Positions 55,580 to 64,000 of a DNA stretch of 64,000 nucleotides are shown piece by piece. Origin of the DNA: an uncultured Hyphomicrobiaceae bacterium (GTDB taxonomy: Bacteria; Pseudomonadota; Alphaproteobacteria; Rhizobiales; CALHAX01); NCBI GenBank assembly GCA_937931785.1, contig CALHAX010000002.1:1-64000 (forward strand). Reading direction: 5' to 3'. Under the pieces are notes generated by a model. The model was given only the letters and a program-made list of their open reading frames with translations. It was not told the DNA's origin and ran no database searches. Numbering within the stretch: position 1 is the stretch's first letter; every line of letters begins with the position of its first letter. A program made the translations under genes and the position numbers.

Positions 55580-56698
55580 GTGACACGGTTGCATATCACT
55601 CTCACGGCTGCGCTCGCAGCACTCCTGGCAACGTCGGCACACGCAAAGCAGATCAACACAGGCGGTGAAACCGGCGCGTACTATTCCCGCTTCTGCCCCC
55701 TGTTACGCGACGCTCTTTCGAACAGCCGGTTCAAGTACGAGTGCGCCACGTCGGAAGGCTCGCGCGAGAACATGCAGCGCACCATCAGCACCCCGACCGA
55801 CATCGGCTTCGCACAGTTAGACATTTACGCTCTCGAGCGTACAATGCTGGGCGACGAACTTTTCACAACGCTCCGCACAGACGGGGCCCGCGAATGCCTG
55901 TTCATGGTGTCGCGCAACAATGACCTTACAAACCTTGGCCAGATCGGCGGAACAGCATCCCAACTCCGTTTCGTATTACCACCGGAAAAAAGCGGCAGTG
56001 CCGCAAGTTTCGAATTCCTCCGCCAGATCGATCCGGACGGATTGGGCCTGGCACGTGAGGTCACCTACGCAAGCAGCACGGACGAGGCCATTGCAGCCGC
56101 TCTTAGTGCCGACGATACAGTAACGCTCTTCGTGCAGTATCCCGATCCCGCTAACAAACGCTTCAAGGATATCGAGAAGCAGGGTGGGCGTCTGATTCCG
56201 GTTCTTGATCGCAATATTCTCCGCCAGCAGGTAAACGGTGAAAAAATCTATTTCGCAGAAGCCACAGAGGTGAAGAACCCGAGCTGGAACAAGGCCTCTG
56301 AAAAGTTCGTGACGGCCTGCACACCGTTGGTCGTGTTCACCGGCAATCCTGAACGTCTGGACGACAAGAAGGCCCAGGAAGATCACGCAGATCTCGTGCG
56401 CACCGTAAAGGATTTCAAAGCCGACGTGCTGCGTCCGCAAACCGGCGGGAGTTTCTGGAGCCGCCTGTGGCGCCGCACAAAAGAGTTGTCCGGTCAGAGC
56501 ATGGAAAAATTGCTCGAACTCTCCGACGAAGCACGCGAGAAGGCAGGCCCTATGATGGAACGCGCCAAGGACGCCAGCAAGCGCGCGATGGAACGTGCCG
56601 GTGAATTGGCGGAAGATGGGCTCGACCGCTCGAAGGACCTGCTCGACAAGGCCCGCGAAAAAGCGAACGACCTGAATGACACGTACAACCAGAACTGA
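55580..56698 (+). CDS. TAXI-type (TRAP-associated) solute-binding protein with helical tail
   Basis: The 372-residue product has a signal peptide (LTAALAALLATSAHA) and a binding-protein fold related to the TAXI/NMT1 group: INTGGETGAYYSRFCPLL, CATSEGSRENMQRTIS, IGFAQLDIYALE and PDPANKRFKDIEKQG. TAXI proteins normally serve TRAP permeases, but no permease gene is near. From about residue 290 the protein has a long amphipathic, charged helix-forming tail (LLELSDEAREKAGPMMERAK, then KRAMERAGELAEDGLDRSKD), unlike standard members. The GTG at 55580 has GGAG about 6 bases upstream. It ends in a clear terminator. Confidence 0.75.
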   Translation: MTRLHITLTAALAALLATSAHAKQINTGGETGAYYSRFCPLLRDALSNSRFKYECATSEGSRENMQRTISTPTDIGFAQLDIYALERTMLGDELFTTLRTDGARECLFMVSRNNDLTNLGQIGGTASQLRFVLPPEKSGSAASFEFLRQIDPDGLGLAREVTYASSTDEAIAAALSADDTVTLFVQYPDPANKRFKDIEKQGGRLIPVLDRNILRQQVNGEKIYFAEATEVKNPSWNKASEKFVTACTPLVVFTGNPERLDDKKAQEDHADLVRTVKDFKADVLRPQTGGSFWSRLWRRTKELSGQSMEKLLELSDEAREKAGPMMERAKDASKRAMERAGELAEDGLDRSKDLLDKAREKANDLNDTYNQN

Positions 56699-56721
56699 TC
56701 TGGCAAACATGGAATTTTTGC

Positions 56722-56757
56722 ATGGCGGCTCACAATCGGGGGCCGCCATTCTTGTTT
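56722..56757 (+). terminator. Rho-independent terminator after the TAXI-like gene
   Basis: ATGGCGGC (56722-56729) and GCCGCCAT (56742-56749) form an 8-bp stem with a 12-nt loop, followed by TCTTGTTT. It starts 24 bp after the stop codon. Confidence 0.75.
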
Positions 56758-56809
56758 CGCACGCGCATTTCCGCTAGCCGCGTGCGTCCACCTCCCCTAT
56801 GGAAGCCTC

Positions 56810-57517
56810 ATGAAAAAACTGGATGGAAAGATCGCGCTGATCACCGGCGCATCACGGGGCATCGGCGCAGCAATCGCGCGGGCCTATGCACGTGAAGGCG
56901 CACACTGCGTGTTGTTGGCCCGCACCAAAGGCGCACTGGAAGAATTGGACGACGAGATCCGCGCATTGGGCGGAACCGCGACCCTGCTCCCCATGAATCT
57001 GAAGCACGACAAGAAAGTCGATGCTCTCGGGCCAACGCTGTTCGAACGGTTCGGCAAACTCGATATCTTTGTTGGAAACGCAGGGTTGCTCGGTCCCCTG
57101 TCGCCCCTCCATAACGTGTCCGACACGGATTGGGCGAACGTCATGACCATCAATGTGAATGCCAACTGGCGTTTGATACGCACACTATCGCCATTGCTTG
57201 AAAAGGCGGACGCTGGTCGTGCGATGCTGCTGACCTCCGGTGCCGTTGCCAAGAACCGCGCCTATTGGGGACCTTATACCGTGTCCAAGGCCGCCCTCGA
57301 AGCACTCGCCAAAACCTGGGCCGCCGAAGTCGCCACCACGAACGTGCGCGTGAATCTCGTGAACCCCGGCCCTGTCGCGACCCAGATGCGCGCCAAAGCC
57401 ATGCCCGGTGAAGACCCTACAACAATCCCGCAACCCGATGATCTGGAAGATTTGTTCGTGAAACTGGCGCTACCAGACGTGACGGCCAATGGTGAGGTGT
57501 TTTCGTACGGGGGATAA
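56810..57517 (+). CDS. Short-chain dehydrogenase/reductase (SDR)
   Basis: The 235-residue product has the NAD(P) motif ITGASRGIGAAIARAYAREGA, VGNAGLLG, the catalytic Ser in LLTSGAV and the YxxxK motif in WGPYTVSKAALEALAK, followed by VNLVNPGPVATQMRAKAMPG. Length is usual for the classical SDR type. The start ATG at 56810 (MKKLDGKIALITG) is canonical. Such an SDR often follows purF in alphaproteobacteria; here the TAXI gene intervenes. Substrate unknown. Confidence 0.93.
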   Translation: MKKLDGKIALITGASRGIGAAIARAYAREGAHCVLLARTKGALEELDDEIRALGGTATLLPMNLKHDKKVDALGPTLFERFGKLDIFVGNAGLLGPLSPLHNVSDTDWANVMTINVNANWRLIRTLSPLLEKADAGRAMLLTSGAVAKNRAYWGPYTVSKAALEALAKTWAAEVATTNVRVNLVNPGPVATQMRAKAMPGEDPTTIPQPDDLEDLFVKLALPDVTANGEVFSYGG

Positions 57518-58064
57518 GATTGGTTGGGCGTCGACACTCGCATCCAAACCGGCCCGCTGTTTTGAATTCGGGTTTGACTGCGCTGGGCCAACGGACATTT
57601 TCACCAATGCTGATGATCAAATTGTCGCAACACTTTGTATCAGAGTGCCTCACCAGTCGAAAACTCGACAGTTGCTGTTTTCAGGTACGTATCGACGCCC
57701 TGGAGTAACTCTTTCCATCGGGCAATTTGCAAACTCGGGAAAATGACACGTACGTTCTTTGATCGAAACGAATGTATCGCCCGACATTCCATGTACCGAC
57801 CATCGCACCTGATGATGCAGGCTGCGGAAATCACCAAACTTCCGCTCCACGACAAGCAAACCGAACTTTAACGCAGCAAAAGAGAGAGTATTTCCGAGCG
57901 ACGTCAAGATCTTTTTTCAGACGCGCAATTGCGGAACATAAACACGTACAAACACCGGGCATTAAGGTGATGCTGGTAGCATGGGCTCTGACTTGTTCTG
58001 AAATGAAACCACCACGAACACGCCGTTCAGTTTTCCGGTGTCGGTGTTCAGCAAAGGGCCTGCC
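57518..58064. other. Intergenic region, no supported gene
   Basis: This 547-bp stretch has only weak small frames. The best, starting with an ATG near 57743, would give a 42-residue product (MTRTFFDRNECIARH...) without a clear ribosome site or recognised features. No tRNA, terminator or repeat was found. It may hold the promoter of the following membrane-protein gene. Confidence 0.4.
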
Positions 58065-59747
58065 ATGTTCAGACAATTGACCAGAACCTTGTTTTTCTGG
58101 CCACTGATGGTCACGGTTGTTCTGATCCTGGCGCAAGTGTTTCCGCTGACCGGCATATTCCTCATGATGCTCGGCGGTCCGCTATGGACCGGCCTGGCCA
58201 TTTTGTGCACGCTTGGCGCGTTTACGATCGACGCCTTGCGCGGTGCGATACCACGGTTGTGTCTGATCATCCCACTTGGCTTCTTTGGCGGATATTATGC
58301 GGCCTACTTTTCACAAGGGGCAGACATCACGGCACGCGAGGCGGAACTACAGCGGTCCAATCCAACGAAAGTTTTCGCGTACGATCCTGACCGCCACAGC
58401 CTGGTGACCAAACACGCTGGCGGCATCGTGTCCTCCTTCAAGGTTCCCGTCGCTTACGCGAAGAACAAAAACTACGACGAAGGGTATCTGGCGACCCGGT
58501 TGGCAAAACGCGCCACCTGCAAATCCGTACCGCGCGACAGCCTGGCTCGCATCAACACGTCCTGGTTTCACCGCAAAAACCTGAAGGGCAAACGCCGTCT
58601 GGTGCGTGAGATCTGTAAGTTGCGGTATCCAGAAAAACCGGATCGCACCCTTGTCGAGGTGAATGTGGACGACGGGAAATGGTGGCGCAGTGGCACGACG
58701 ATCGCAGAACGCACGCATACGCTTGTGGTCGATGGTGAGACACTCGGCGTCTATCGCAGAGCCACCGTGGAACGTTACGCGGCATTCCCGTTTCCGTTCT
58801 ATGGCTGTTTCCTGAATTCCGGTGCGGCACGCTGGGACTGCTCCGGCGGTTTCTGGACAACACGTTATCAGTTGAAATCACGCCCTGCATCCCTGCCCGA
58901 AGATGCACGAACCAATCCTGTCGCGATCATGCTGGGGCTCGAACCGTACACGTCGGCGGACTACGCCAACTTTGTCGAATACCCGTCAAACGCCGCAAGC
59001 ATCGCACGTGTCATGGGTGAGGCGGATCGCGTGACAGCGAATGCGTACGATCAGTTACAGCAACTGATTGACGATCCCAAAATGAAACTCCCCTGGCGGA
59101 TGGGCTACTCGCTGGCAAGTGACACAAAACGTCTTGCGGCGCATGCTGACAGCCTCGTTTTCGCATTCGCCAAATTCGCAAGTGAGGCTCGAGGGAAGAA
59201 TTATCGTGCCCTCAACCGCGCGCGCGCCATTGCAACAGCCGTTGCAGCGCTTCCAGAGGATAAGTTTACAGAGCACGGGACAACAATCTTCGATGCTGTC
59301 CGGGCTGACACATGGTGGAAGCATCGCCCTGCGCTGTATATCCGGACAGCAGATGCGGGGCCTGAGACTTTCGCAATGTACAAGGCGCACTTCACTAACG
59401 CGGTGTCACGTGGCTGGCTGAAATTTGCGCCGGTGTTGGCATTATGCCGGCTCGATACGATCGACCAGGAAACGCTTGACCTCATGAAGTTGCAGTTTGC
59501 AAACGTTGATACCAGCAAGGATAAAATTCTTCATCAGGCCTTGTTCCTGGCACTTCTGCGTCATGGGGCGCGAACGGACGTTGAACGTCACCTCTCGGAC
59601 GCAAAACCTCGACACCGCAAGTGGTATCAAGCGGTTCTCGACTCCCACGGGACTGCCTCGTTGCAAATGCCGAACAACTGCGCTGTCCGTAGTTGGGGCG
59701 GCAAAAGTTATTTTGCGACCAGCATGAAGGGGACGGTGCCGCGATAA
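58065..59747 (+). CDS. Large hypothetical membrane protein
   Basis: The 560-residue product starts MFRQLTRTLFFWPLMVTVVL and has three or four helices within the first about 85 residues. A long extracytoplasmic or cytoplasmic polar region follows. Notable blocks are DDGKWWRSGTTIAERTHTL, YAAFPFPFYGCFLNSGAARW and WDCSGGFWTTRY, and a helical second half with TPR/HEAT-like features (LGLEPYTSADYANFVEYP, ALFLALLRHGARTDVERHL). No family is recognised. The ATG at 58065 is favoured because AAGGG lies upstream. It is followed by a convergent GNAT gene. Confidence 0.7.
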   Translation: MFRQLTRTLFFWPLMVTVVLILAQVFPLTGIFLMMLGGPLWTGLAILCTLGAFTIDALRGAIPRLCLIIPLGFFGGYYAAYFSQGADITAREAELQRSNPTKVFAYDPDRHSLVTKHAGGIVSSFKVPVAYAKNKNYDEGYLATRLAKRATCKSVPRDSLARINTSWFHRKNLKGKRRLVREICKLRYPEKPDRTLVEVNVDDGKWWRSGTTIAERTHTLVVDGETLGVYRRATVERYAAFPFPFYGCFLNSGAARWDCSGGFWTTRYQLKSRPASLPEDARTNPVAIMLGLEPYTSADYANFVEYPSNAASIARVMGEADRVTANAYDQLQQLIDDPKMKLPWRMGYSLASDTKRLAAHADSLVFAFAKFASEARGKNYRALNRARAIATAVAALPEDKFTEHGTTIFDAVRADTWWKHRPALYIRTADAGPETFAMYKAHFTNAVSRGWLKFAPVLALCRLDTIDQETLDLMKLQFANVDTSKDKILHQALFLALLRHGARTDVERHLSDAKPRHRKWYQAVLDSHGTASLQMPNNCAVRSWGGKSYFATSMKGTVPR

Positions 59748-60296
59748 TCAGGCGCTACGCAATGCGCCCGATGGAATCGGATTGCCCGACAATGGACGAA
59801 TCAGCAAACGCATGAAATCGACGGGACCAGGGAGCGTAATGCTGCCATGGGGAACACGTTCGAAGCCGGTCTTTTCATAGTAAGACAAATCGCCAACAAG
59901 GATGACGTAGGCGGCTCCGTTTCCAACCGCGGCCTTGACGGCTGCTGCAATTAATGCCTGGCCGTGACCAATGCTCATGTGGTTCTGGCAGACGGCCAGG
60001 GGCCCGAGCAACATGCCTCGTGACGATGAGGTGCCGACAGTGACCCAGGTCATCTGAACGGCACCTTTGAGTACGCCGTCGATTTCCAGCTTACAGCAGG
60101 CTGGCGAAATGGCTGGCGCACTTTCTCGAACGCGATAGGCCGTGCGGGCGAACCGTCCAGGGCCAAACACCGTCTCGTGGAGCCGGGTCACAGCGGGCAG
60201 ATCCGCGATTTCAAGGGGAGCAATGACAGTTGCAGATACCGTTAGGCTTGCCGCTGGAGGCGAGCCGACGGATGGGCTGAGGCAGGTGACAGACAT
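59748..60296 (-). CDS. GNAT-family N-acetyltransferase (YhbS-like)
   Basis: The 182-residue product resembles the YhbS-type GNAT group: MLLGPLAVCQNHMSIGHGQALIAAAVKAA, AAYVILVGDLSYYEKTGFERVPHGSI. The acetyl-CoA loop (around SIGHGQALI) differs from the usual QGxGxG/A but the position is right. The substrate is unknown. The stop shares its end with the convergent membrane-protein gene (59747/59748). Confidence 0.88.
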   Translation of the reverse strand: MSVTCLSPSVGSPPAASLTVSATVIAPLEIADLPAVTRLHETVFGPGRFARTAYRVRESAPAISPACCKLEIDGVLKGAVQMTWVTVGTSSSRGMLLGPLAVCQNHMSIGHGQALIAAAVKAAVGNGAAYVILVGDLSYYEKTGFERVPHGSITLPGPVDFMRLLIRPLSGNPIPSGALRSA

Positions 60297-60508
60297 GAGT
60301 ATATTCTAACGTTCTTGCGAAAACAAAGCGTGAAGGGAACAGGTCCGCCACCGCAATCTTCGCGTGCGCACCTGTCAGCCGCGTCGAGGGCGGCCCGAAA
60401 TTCGTCGTCGGAGCGACACTGGTGCTGTTGTGAACGTTGTCATGATTGCCGTCTATCAACGAACAATGTCCGCGTAAAGGCATTCTGCACGATATGATGA
60501 AAGTCTCG

Positions 60509-60535
60509 GGTAACGCTCCTTTCAGGAGCGTTACC
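60509..60535 (-). terminator. Hairpin downstream of rpoH
   Basis: GGTAACGCTCC (60509-60519) and GGAGCGTTACC (60525-60535) form a perfect 11-bp stem with a 5-nt loop. It lies 9 bp after the rpoH stop codon on the minus strand. A T-run is weak (CGAGACTTTC), so it may be a transcript end or a stability element. Confidence 0.7.
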
Positions 60536-60543
60536 GTCGCGTA

Positions 60544-61443
60544 CTACGCCGAAGCGCCTACATCGGCACTCGAGATGGCTGCTGCCTGAACGGCGAGTTG
60601 AACCTTCTCGAAGGCGCGCACTTCGATTTGTCGAATACGTTCCCGACTGACGTCGAACTCCTGGCTGAGTTCTTCCAGAGTCTTCGGATCTTCCGAGAGA
60701 CGACGAGCCACGAAAATATGTTTCTCTCGCTCATTCAACTCGCCCATTGCGGACTCAAGGAACGCGCGGCGTTGGGTGAGTTCTTCGCTTTCAGCAAGGT
60801 TGGTTTCCTGGTCTGTGGCATTTTCATCTTCGACCCAGTCCATCCACTCGCTGCCGCCGTCACCGTCGGCGCGCATGGGGGAATTAAGCGACGAGTCGCC
60901 TCCGAGGCGGCGGTTCATGGACACGACGTCCTTCTCCGGCACGTTCAGGCGTGTCGAGATTTCCTTGACGTGCTCTGGTTTCAGGTCGCCATCCTCGAAC
61001 GCCTGGAGCTGGCCCTTGATTTTGCGCAGGTTGAAAAACAGCTTTTTCTGCGACGCGGTGGTGCCCATTTTCACGAGGCTCCATGAGCGCAGGATGTATT
61101 CCTGGATCGAGGCGCGAATCCACCACATCGCATAGGTTGCGAGACGAAACCCCTTTTCGGGATCGAAGCGTTTCACAGCCTGCATCAGGCCGATGTTGCC
61201 TTCCTGGACAACTTCGCCGATGGGCAAGCCATAGCCGCGATAGCCCATGGCAATCTTGGCCACGAGACGCAGGTGAGACGTCACCATGCGATGCGCCGCA
61301 TCGCTGTCGCCATGTTCGACCCAGCGCTTTGCAAGCATGTATTCCTCGTCCGGCCGCAGCATCGGGAATTTCCGAATCTGCTCCAGGTATTTCGAAAGCC
61401 CGGACTGGCCTTCGGACAAGACGGGAAGATTTGAATTAGCCAT
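60544..61443 (-). CDS. rpoH: RNA polymerase sigma-32 factor
   Basis: RpoH directs transcription of heat-shock genes. The 299-residue product has sigma region 2 (GYGLPIGEVVQEGNIGLMQA, FRLATYAMWWIRASIQEYIL), the RpoH box SQKKLFFNLR at residues 131-140, which is specific to sigma-32, and region 4 DVSRERIRQIEVRAFEKVQ. The ATG at 61443 (MANSNLPVLSEGQSG) is chosen over an upstream frame. A sigma-32-type promoter sits just upstream (61466-61495), suggesting autoregulation, as in Caulobacter. GGAGG lies before the start. Confidence 0.97.
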   Translation of the reverse strand: MANSNLPVLSEGQSGLSKYLEQIRKFPMLRPDEEYMLAKRWVEHGDSDAAHRMVTSHLRLVAKIAMGYRGYGLPIGEVVQEGNIGLMQAVKRFDPEKGFRLATYAMWWIRASIQEYILRSWSLVKMGTTASQKKLFFNLRKIKGQLQAFEDGDLKPEHVKEISTRLNVPEKDVVSMNRRLGGDSSLNSPMRADGDGGSEWMDWVEDENATDQETNLAESEELTQRRAFLESAMGELNEREKHIFVARRLSEDPKTLEELSQEFDVSRERIRQIEVRAFEKVQLAVQAAAISSADVGASA

Positions 61444-61465
61444 ACGTGTGTGTTCCTCCAGCCCG

Positions 61466-61495
61466 ATATATGGGGCCAAAGAAGCGAAATTCAAG
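61466..61495 (-). promoter_or_regulatory. Sigma-32-type promoter of rpoH
   Basis: On the minus strand, CTTGAAT (61489-61495) and CCCCATATAT (61466-61475) are 13 bp apart. This is close to the heat-shock consensus CTTGAAA-N(13-15)-CCCATnT. It ends about 22 bp before the rpoH ATG, so the leader would be very short. Confidence 0.75.
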
Positions 61496-61582
61496 CAGGT
61501 CAACACCCGAAAAGAAAAATTGTTTTATTTCATGGACTTAGGAATTGACCAAAGCAATTTCAAGCACGCGCTAATGCCGCAG

Positions 61583-62830
61583 TCAGGCCACCTGTTGGCT
61601 GATTTCCGCGCCACCAATGGCCGCGCGTTCCGCGTCCCAGGTTCGGATGAGCTCAATGATATCGAGCACCGGGAGAGGCTTCGAGAACAGATACCCCTGT
61701 CCGAAGTTGCTGCCTTTTTCCATAAGGAATGCGAAATCGTGCGGCGTCTCAATGCCTTCGGAGACGACGCTCATGCCGAGTTGTTGTGCGAGCATCAGTA
61801 TGGTCTCGACAATCTTGCGGTTCTGCTCTGCCTTGAACATCGCTGAAACGAAACTGCGGTCGATCTTGAGTGTGGTCACCGGCAAGTTCGCGAGATGCGA
61901 CATGCTCGAGTAACCTGTCCCGAAGTCATCGATGGCAACGCCGGTGCCTAGAGCGCGAATCTCGTTCAGAACGCGCGCAGCCATAGCCGTGTCCTGCATG
62001 ACGGAGCTTTCCGTGATCTCGAATGTCAGCACGTCTGGCGTCAATCCGTTTTCCGCGACACTCTCTTCCAGCAGCTCAACAATGTTGCCGCTTTCGAGAT
62101 CACGGGCCGTGACGTTGATGCTGACCACAATCGGGGTCACGTTCCCTATGTTCTTCAAGCAAGTCGTGCGCAACCGGGGGAGGTCGACACACGCCTGTTT
62201 CAGGCAGAACGTCGTGATCTGGCGGATGAGTGCGCTTTCGTTTGCGGTTGGGATGAACTGATCCGGTGATATCAAACCGCGCTCGGGATGTTGCCAGCGT
62301 ACCAGAGCCTCAAGCCCGCACAGCATACCTGTTTCGAGGTGGACAATCGGCTGGTAGTGGACCCGCATCTCATTTCGGCGCAGAGCTGTCGCGATGTCAC
62401 TTTCCAGCTTCAGGCTTTCGAGTGCAGCGGGTGCAAAATTCGACGGCAAATCGTAAACGTTTGTTGGTACGCCTGTGGACGTCTCAAGTATACGCAATGT
62501 CTTGCGCAACCGGTTCAGGACCGTTTCTATTGTCATGCGCATGACGGGATCCATTTCCAGGATCCTGCGCGTGAATTGTTCCGCGTTGATTTTCTGGAGA
62601 ACGCAGTCCTCCAGCGCCAGAGCGGTTGCCGAGCGGCGCTCATTCATCAGTATCGCCATCTCGCCGAGGATTTCTCCCTGACCGACGGTCGCTATCACAA
62701 CTTTTTCGCCGTTGCGCTTTACGGAAATTTCGAGGGATCCGGAATCAATCACATACGCGCAATCGGCGGCATCATTTTCGTGAAACAACACCTCACCGGT
62801 CGGTATCGTGATGAACTTGTAGCCGCTCAT
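61583..62830 (-). CDS. Cyclic-nucleotide-binding domain protein with EAL phosphodiesterase domain
   Basis: The 415-residue product has an N-terminal CAP-like cNMP-binding domain (about residues 5-115: ADCAYVIDSGSLEISV, VGQGEILGEMAILMNERRSATA) and a C-terminal EAL domain for cyclic di-GMP hydrolysis. The EAL motif is E174-A-L in CGLEALVRWQ; ITESSVMQD, IDDFGTGYSSMSHLANLP and SVVSEGIET are intact, so the domain looks active. No GGDEF domain or helix-turn-helix is present. The ATG at 62830 (MSGYKFITIPTG) is used; an ATG five codons upstream is possible. It lies between rpoH and rluD on the same strand and may be co-transcribed with rluD or have its own promoter. Confidence 0.93.
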   Translation of the reverse strand: MSGYKFITIPTGEVLFHENDAADCAYVIDSGSLEISVKRNGEKVVIATVGQGEILGEMAILMNERRSATALALEDCVLQKINAEQFTRRILEMDPVMRMTIETVLNRLRKTLRILETSTGVPTNVYDLPSNFAPAALESLKLESDIATALRRNEMRVHYQPIVHLETGMLCGLEALVRWQHPERGLISPDQFIPTANESALIRQITTFCLKQACVDLPRLRTTCLKNIGNVTPIVVSINVTARDLESGNIVELLEESVAENGLTPDVLTFEITESSVMQDTAMAARVLNEIRALGTGVAIDDFGTGYSSMSHLANLPVTTLKIDRSFVSAMFKAEQNRKIVETILMLAQQLGMSVVSEGIETPHDFAFLMEKGSNFGQGYLFSKPLPVLDIIELIRTWDAERAAIGGAEISQQVA

Positions 62831-62980
62831 GTTCACTCTCCCCAAAGAGGTGCAGGTTCAGACATACGTCGCACCTCCCGCCCGCAAATCAATGCGAACG
62901 CCACCCAATGGTTCTTGAGACTAAGCAGATGTGGCTAATGAGGCGTTAATATCGACGACACAGCAACGGTATGGTGGAGA

Positions 62981-64000
62981 TCAATCCACTTGCTCTGCCC
63001 CTTTGCGAAGCGCTTCGAGCAGGATTGCAATGTCGTCAGGAAGATCACATTTGAACCGCAGGAGTTCGCCACTCAAGGGATGCTCAAAACCAAGCTCCGC
63101 GGCATGCAGTGCCTGTCTTTTCAAGGCCTTGAGGCTTTGCTGCGCGTCCGACGACAGCAACCGTGCACTGGCTGCATGGCTGGCACCATAGGTAGGATCG
63201 CCGAGAAGCGGATGATGGATGTGCGCCATGTGCACGCGAATTTGGTGTGTCCGCCCGGTTTCGAGAACACATCGCAGGCGGGACGCAGCCTTGGCGCGAT
63301 CTTCGGTCGCAAACGTTTCCTGCACTTCGTAGTGCGTCACGGCAGATTTCACATCTGTTCGTCCCTGCTGCCGGTCGCCAGGAATAACCGCCATCTTCGT
63401 GCGGTTCCCGCTGGCACGGCCGAGCGCCGCATCAATCTTACCACGTGACCGCTCCGGCACGCCCCAAACAATCGCCTGATAGGCACGCTGCATACGCCCA
63501 TCCCGGCCATGGGCCGCAAACTGTGCCGTCAATGACGCGTGGGCGATGTCAGTCTTCGCGATGACCATGAGCCCCGTGGTATCCTTGTCGAGCCGATGCA
63601 CGATGCCGGGACGACGGACGCCGCCGATCCCGGACAAGCTGTCGCCACAGTGAGCAATGAGCGCATTGACGAGCGTTCCCGTCCAGTTTCCGGCAGCCGG
63701 ATGGACGACAATGCCTGCAGGCTTGTCGATAACGATAACGGCATCGTCTTCGAACACGACGCTCAACGGGATTTTTTCGCCGCGCGGGATGGCCGGGATG
63801 GCTTCCGGCACGGTAATCTCGTAGATATCGCCAGCCTGCACGGCTGTGTTGGGTGTGTCGATCACCGCGCCCGCGCCAGGTTCTGTCTCTGTGCCCCCTT
63901 GGCGGACCTGCCCTTCCTTGATAAGCGCTTTGACGCGTGAGCGGCTGACGGCACCGATATGGTCTGCAAGGACACGGTCCAGACGCGCACCCACGTCCGA
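62981..64000 (-). CDS. rluD: Ribosomal large subunit pseudouridine synthase RluD, cut by window end
   Basis: RluD modifies uridines in helix 69 of 23S rRNA. About 340 residues are visible, beginning SDVGARLDRVLADHIG; the frame is open at the window edge and the first residues lie outside. An S4-like domain (SRSRVKALIKEGQVRQGG) precedes the catalytic domain with IVHRLDKDTTGLMVIAKTD (catalytic Asp) and CVLETGRTHQIRVHMAHI. The usual RluD family length suggests only a few residues are missing. The GTG at 63994 is not a convincing start. rluD near rpoH is a common alphaproteobacterial order. Confidence 0.93.
   Translation of the reverse strand, partial: SDVGARLDRVLADHIGAVSRSRVKALIKEGQVRQGGTETEPGAGAVIDTPNTAVQAGDIYEITVPEAIPAIPRGEKIPLSVVFEDDAVIVIDKPAGIVVHPAAGNWTGTLVNALIAHCGDSLSGIGGVRRPGIVHRLDKDTTGLMVIAKTDIAHASLTAQFAAHGRDGRMQRAYQAIVWGVPERSRGKIDAALGRASGNRTKMAVIPGDRQQGRTDVKSAVTHYEVQETFATEDRAKAASRLRCVLETGRTHQIRVHMAHIHHPLLGDPTYGASHAASARLLSSDAQQSLKALKRQALHAAELGFEHPLSGELLRFKCDLPDDIAILLEALRKGAEQVD

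Overview
The window is a chromosomal segment of an alphaproteobacterium. It holds several gene orders typical of that class: tpiA-secG beside pyrG, ppiD-trpE...trpG-trpD-trpC-moaC-moeA, mfd-sdhE divergent from recG, dnaB-alr-radA-cvpA-purF, and rpoH close to rluD. Base composition looks moderately GC-rich throughout. I cannot name a genus from sequence alone. No rRNA, tRNA, CRISPR array or prophage was seen.

Layout. 1-1677 is a small accessory patch: the tail of a HipA-family gene, three copies of a 91-bp palindromic repeat around a GIY-YIG endonuclease gene, and the likely remains of a small membrane-protein gene. 1678-6284 holds pyrG, a DUF922-type secreted protein, secG, a short exported protein and tpiA. 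6488-14972 is a long co-directional run: ppiD, trpE, a SixA-type phosphatase, trpG, trpD, trpC, moaC and moeA. Many of these junctions overlap or are very close, so tryptophan and molybdenum-cofactor synthesis are probably co-transcribed. 15284-24337 is a looser mix: an MFS transporter, two GST-fold proteins, a quinone oxidoreductase, small lipoproteins, an EEP phosphodiesterase-like membrane protein and a TPR-methyltransferase.

24718-28761 is the gatCAB operon (minus strand), with a chorismate mutase between gatA and gatB and a small membrane protein between gatC and gatA. 28879-32470 carries YbaK, a NodB-type deacetylase, a GNAT enzyme, a UPF0173 hydrolase and RuvX/YqgF. 32477-34160 is a cobalt-type nitrile hydratase operon (alpha, beta, accessory). 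34231-40414 is DNA repair (mfd, recG) plus sdhE. 40641-48788 is accessory metabolism: an L,D-transpeptidase, a multicopper oxidase, a YjbQ/DUF1989/amidotransferase group, and a luciferase-like monooxygenase-tautomerase-hydrolase operon.

49083-55408 is the dnaB-alr-radA-cvpA-purF block. 55580-60296 holds an orphan TAXI-type binding protein, an SDR enzyme, a large orphan membrane protein and a GNAT enzyme. 60544-64000 is rpoH with a strong sigma-32-like promoter of its own, a cyclic-nucleotide-binding EAL protein, and rluD running off the window end.

The best candidates for less-described biology are the LLM/4-OT/hydrolase operon (46017-48039), the embedded genes in the gatCAB operon, the repeat-flanked GIY-YIG gene, and the orphan TAXI protein with a helical tail. 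None is proven to be a new system from sequence alone.
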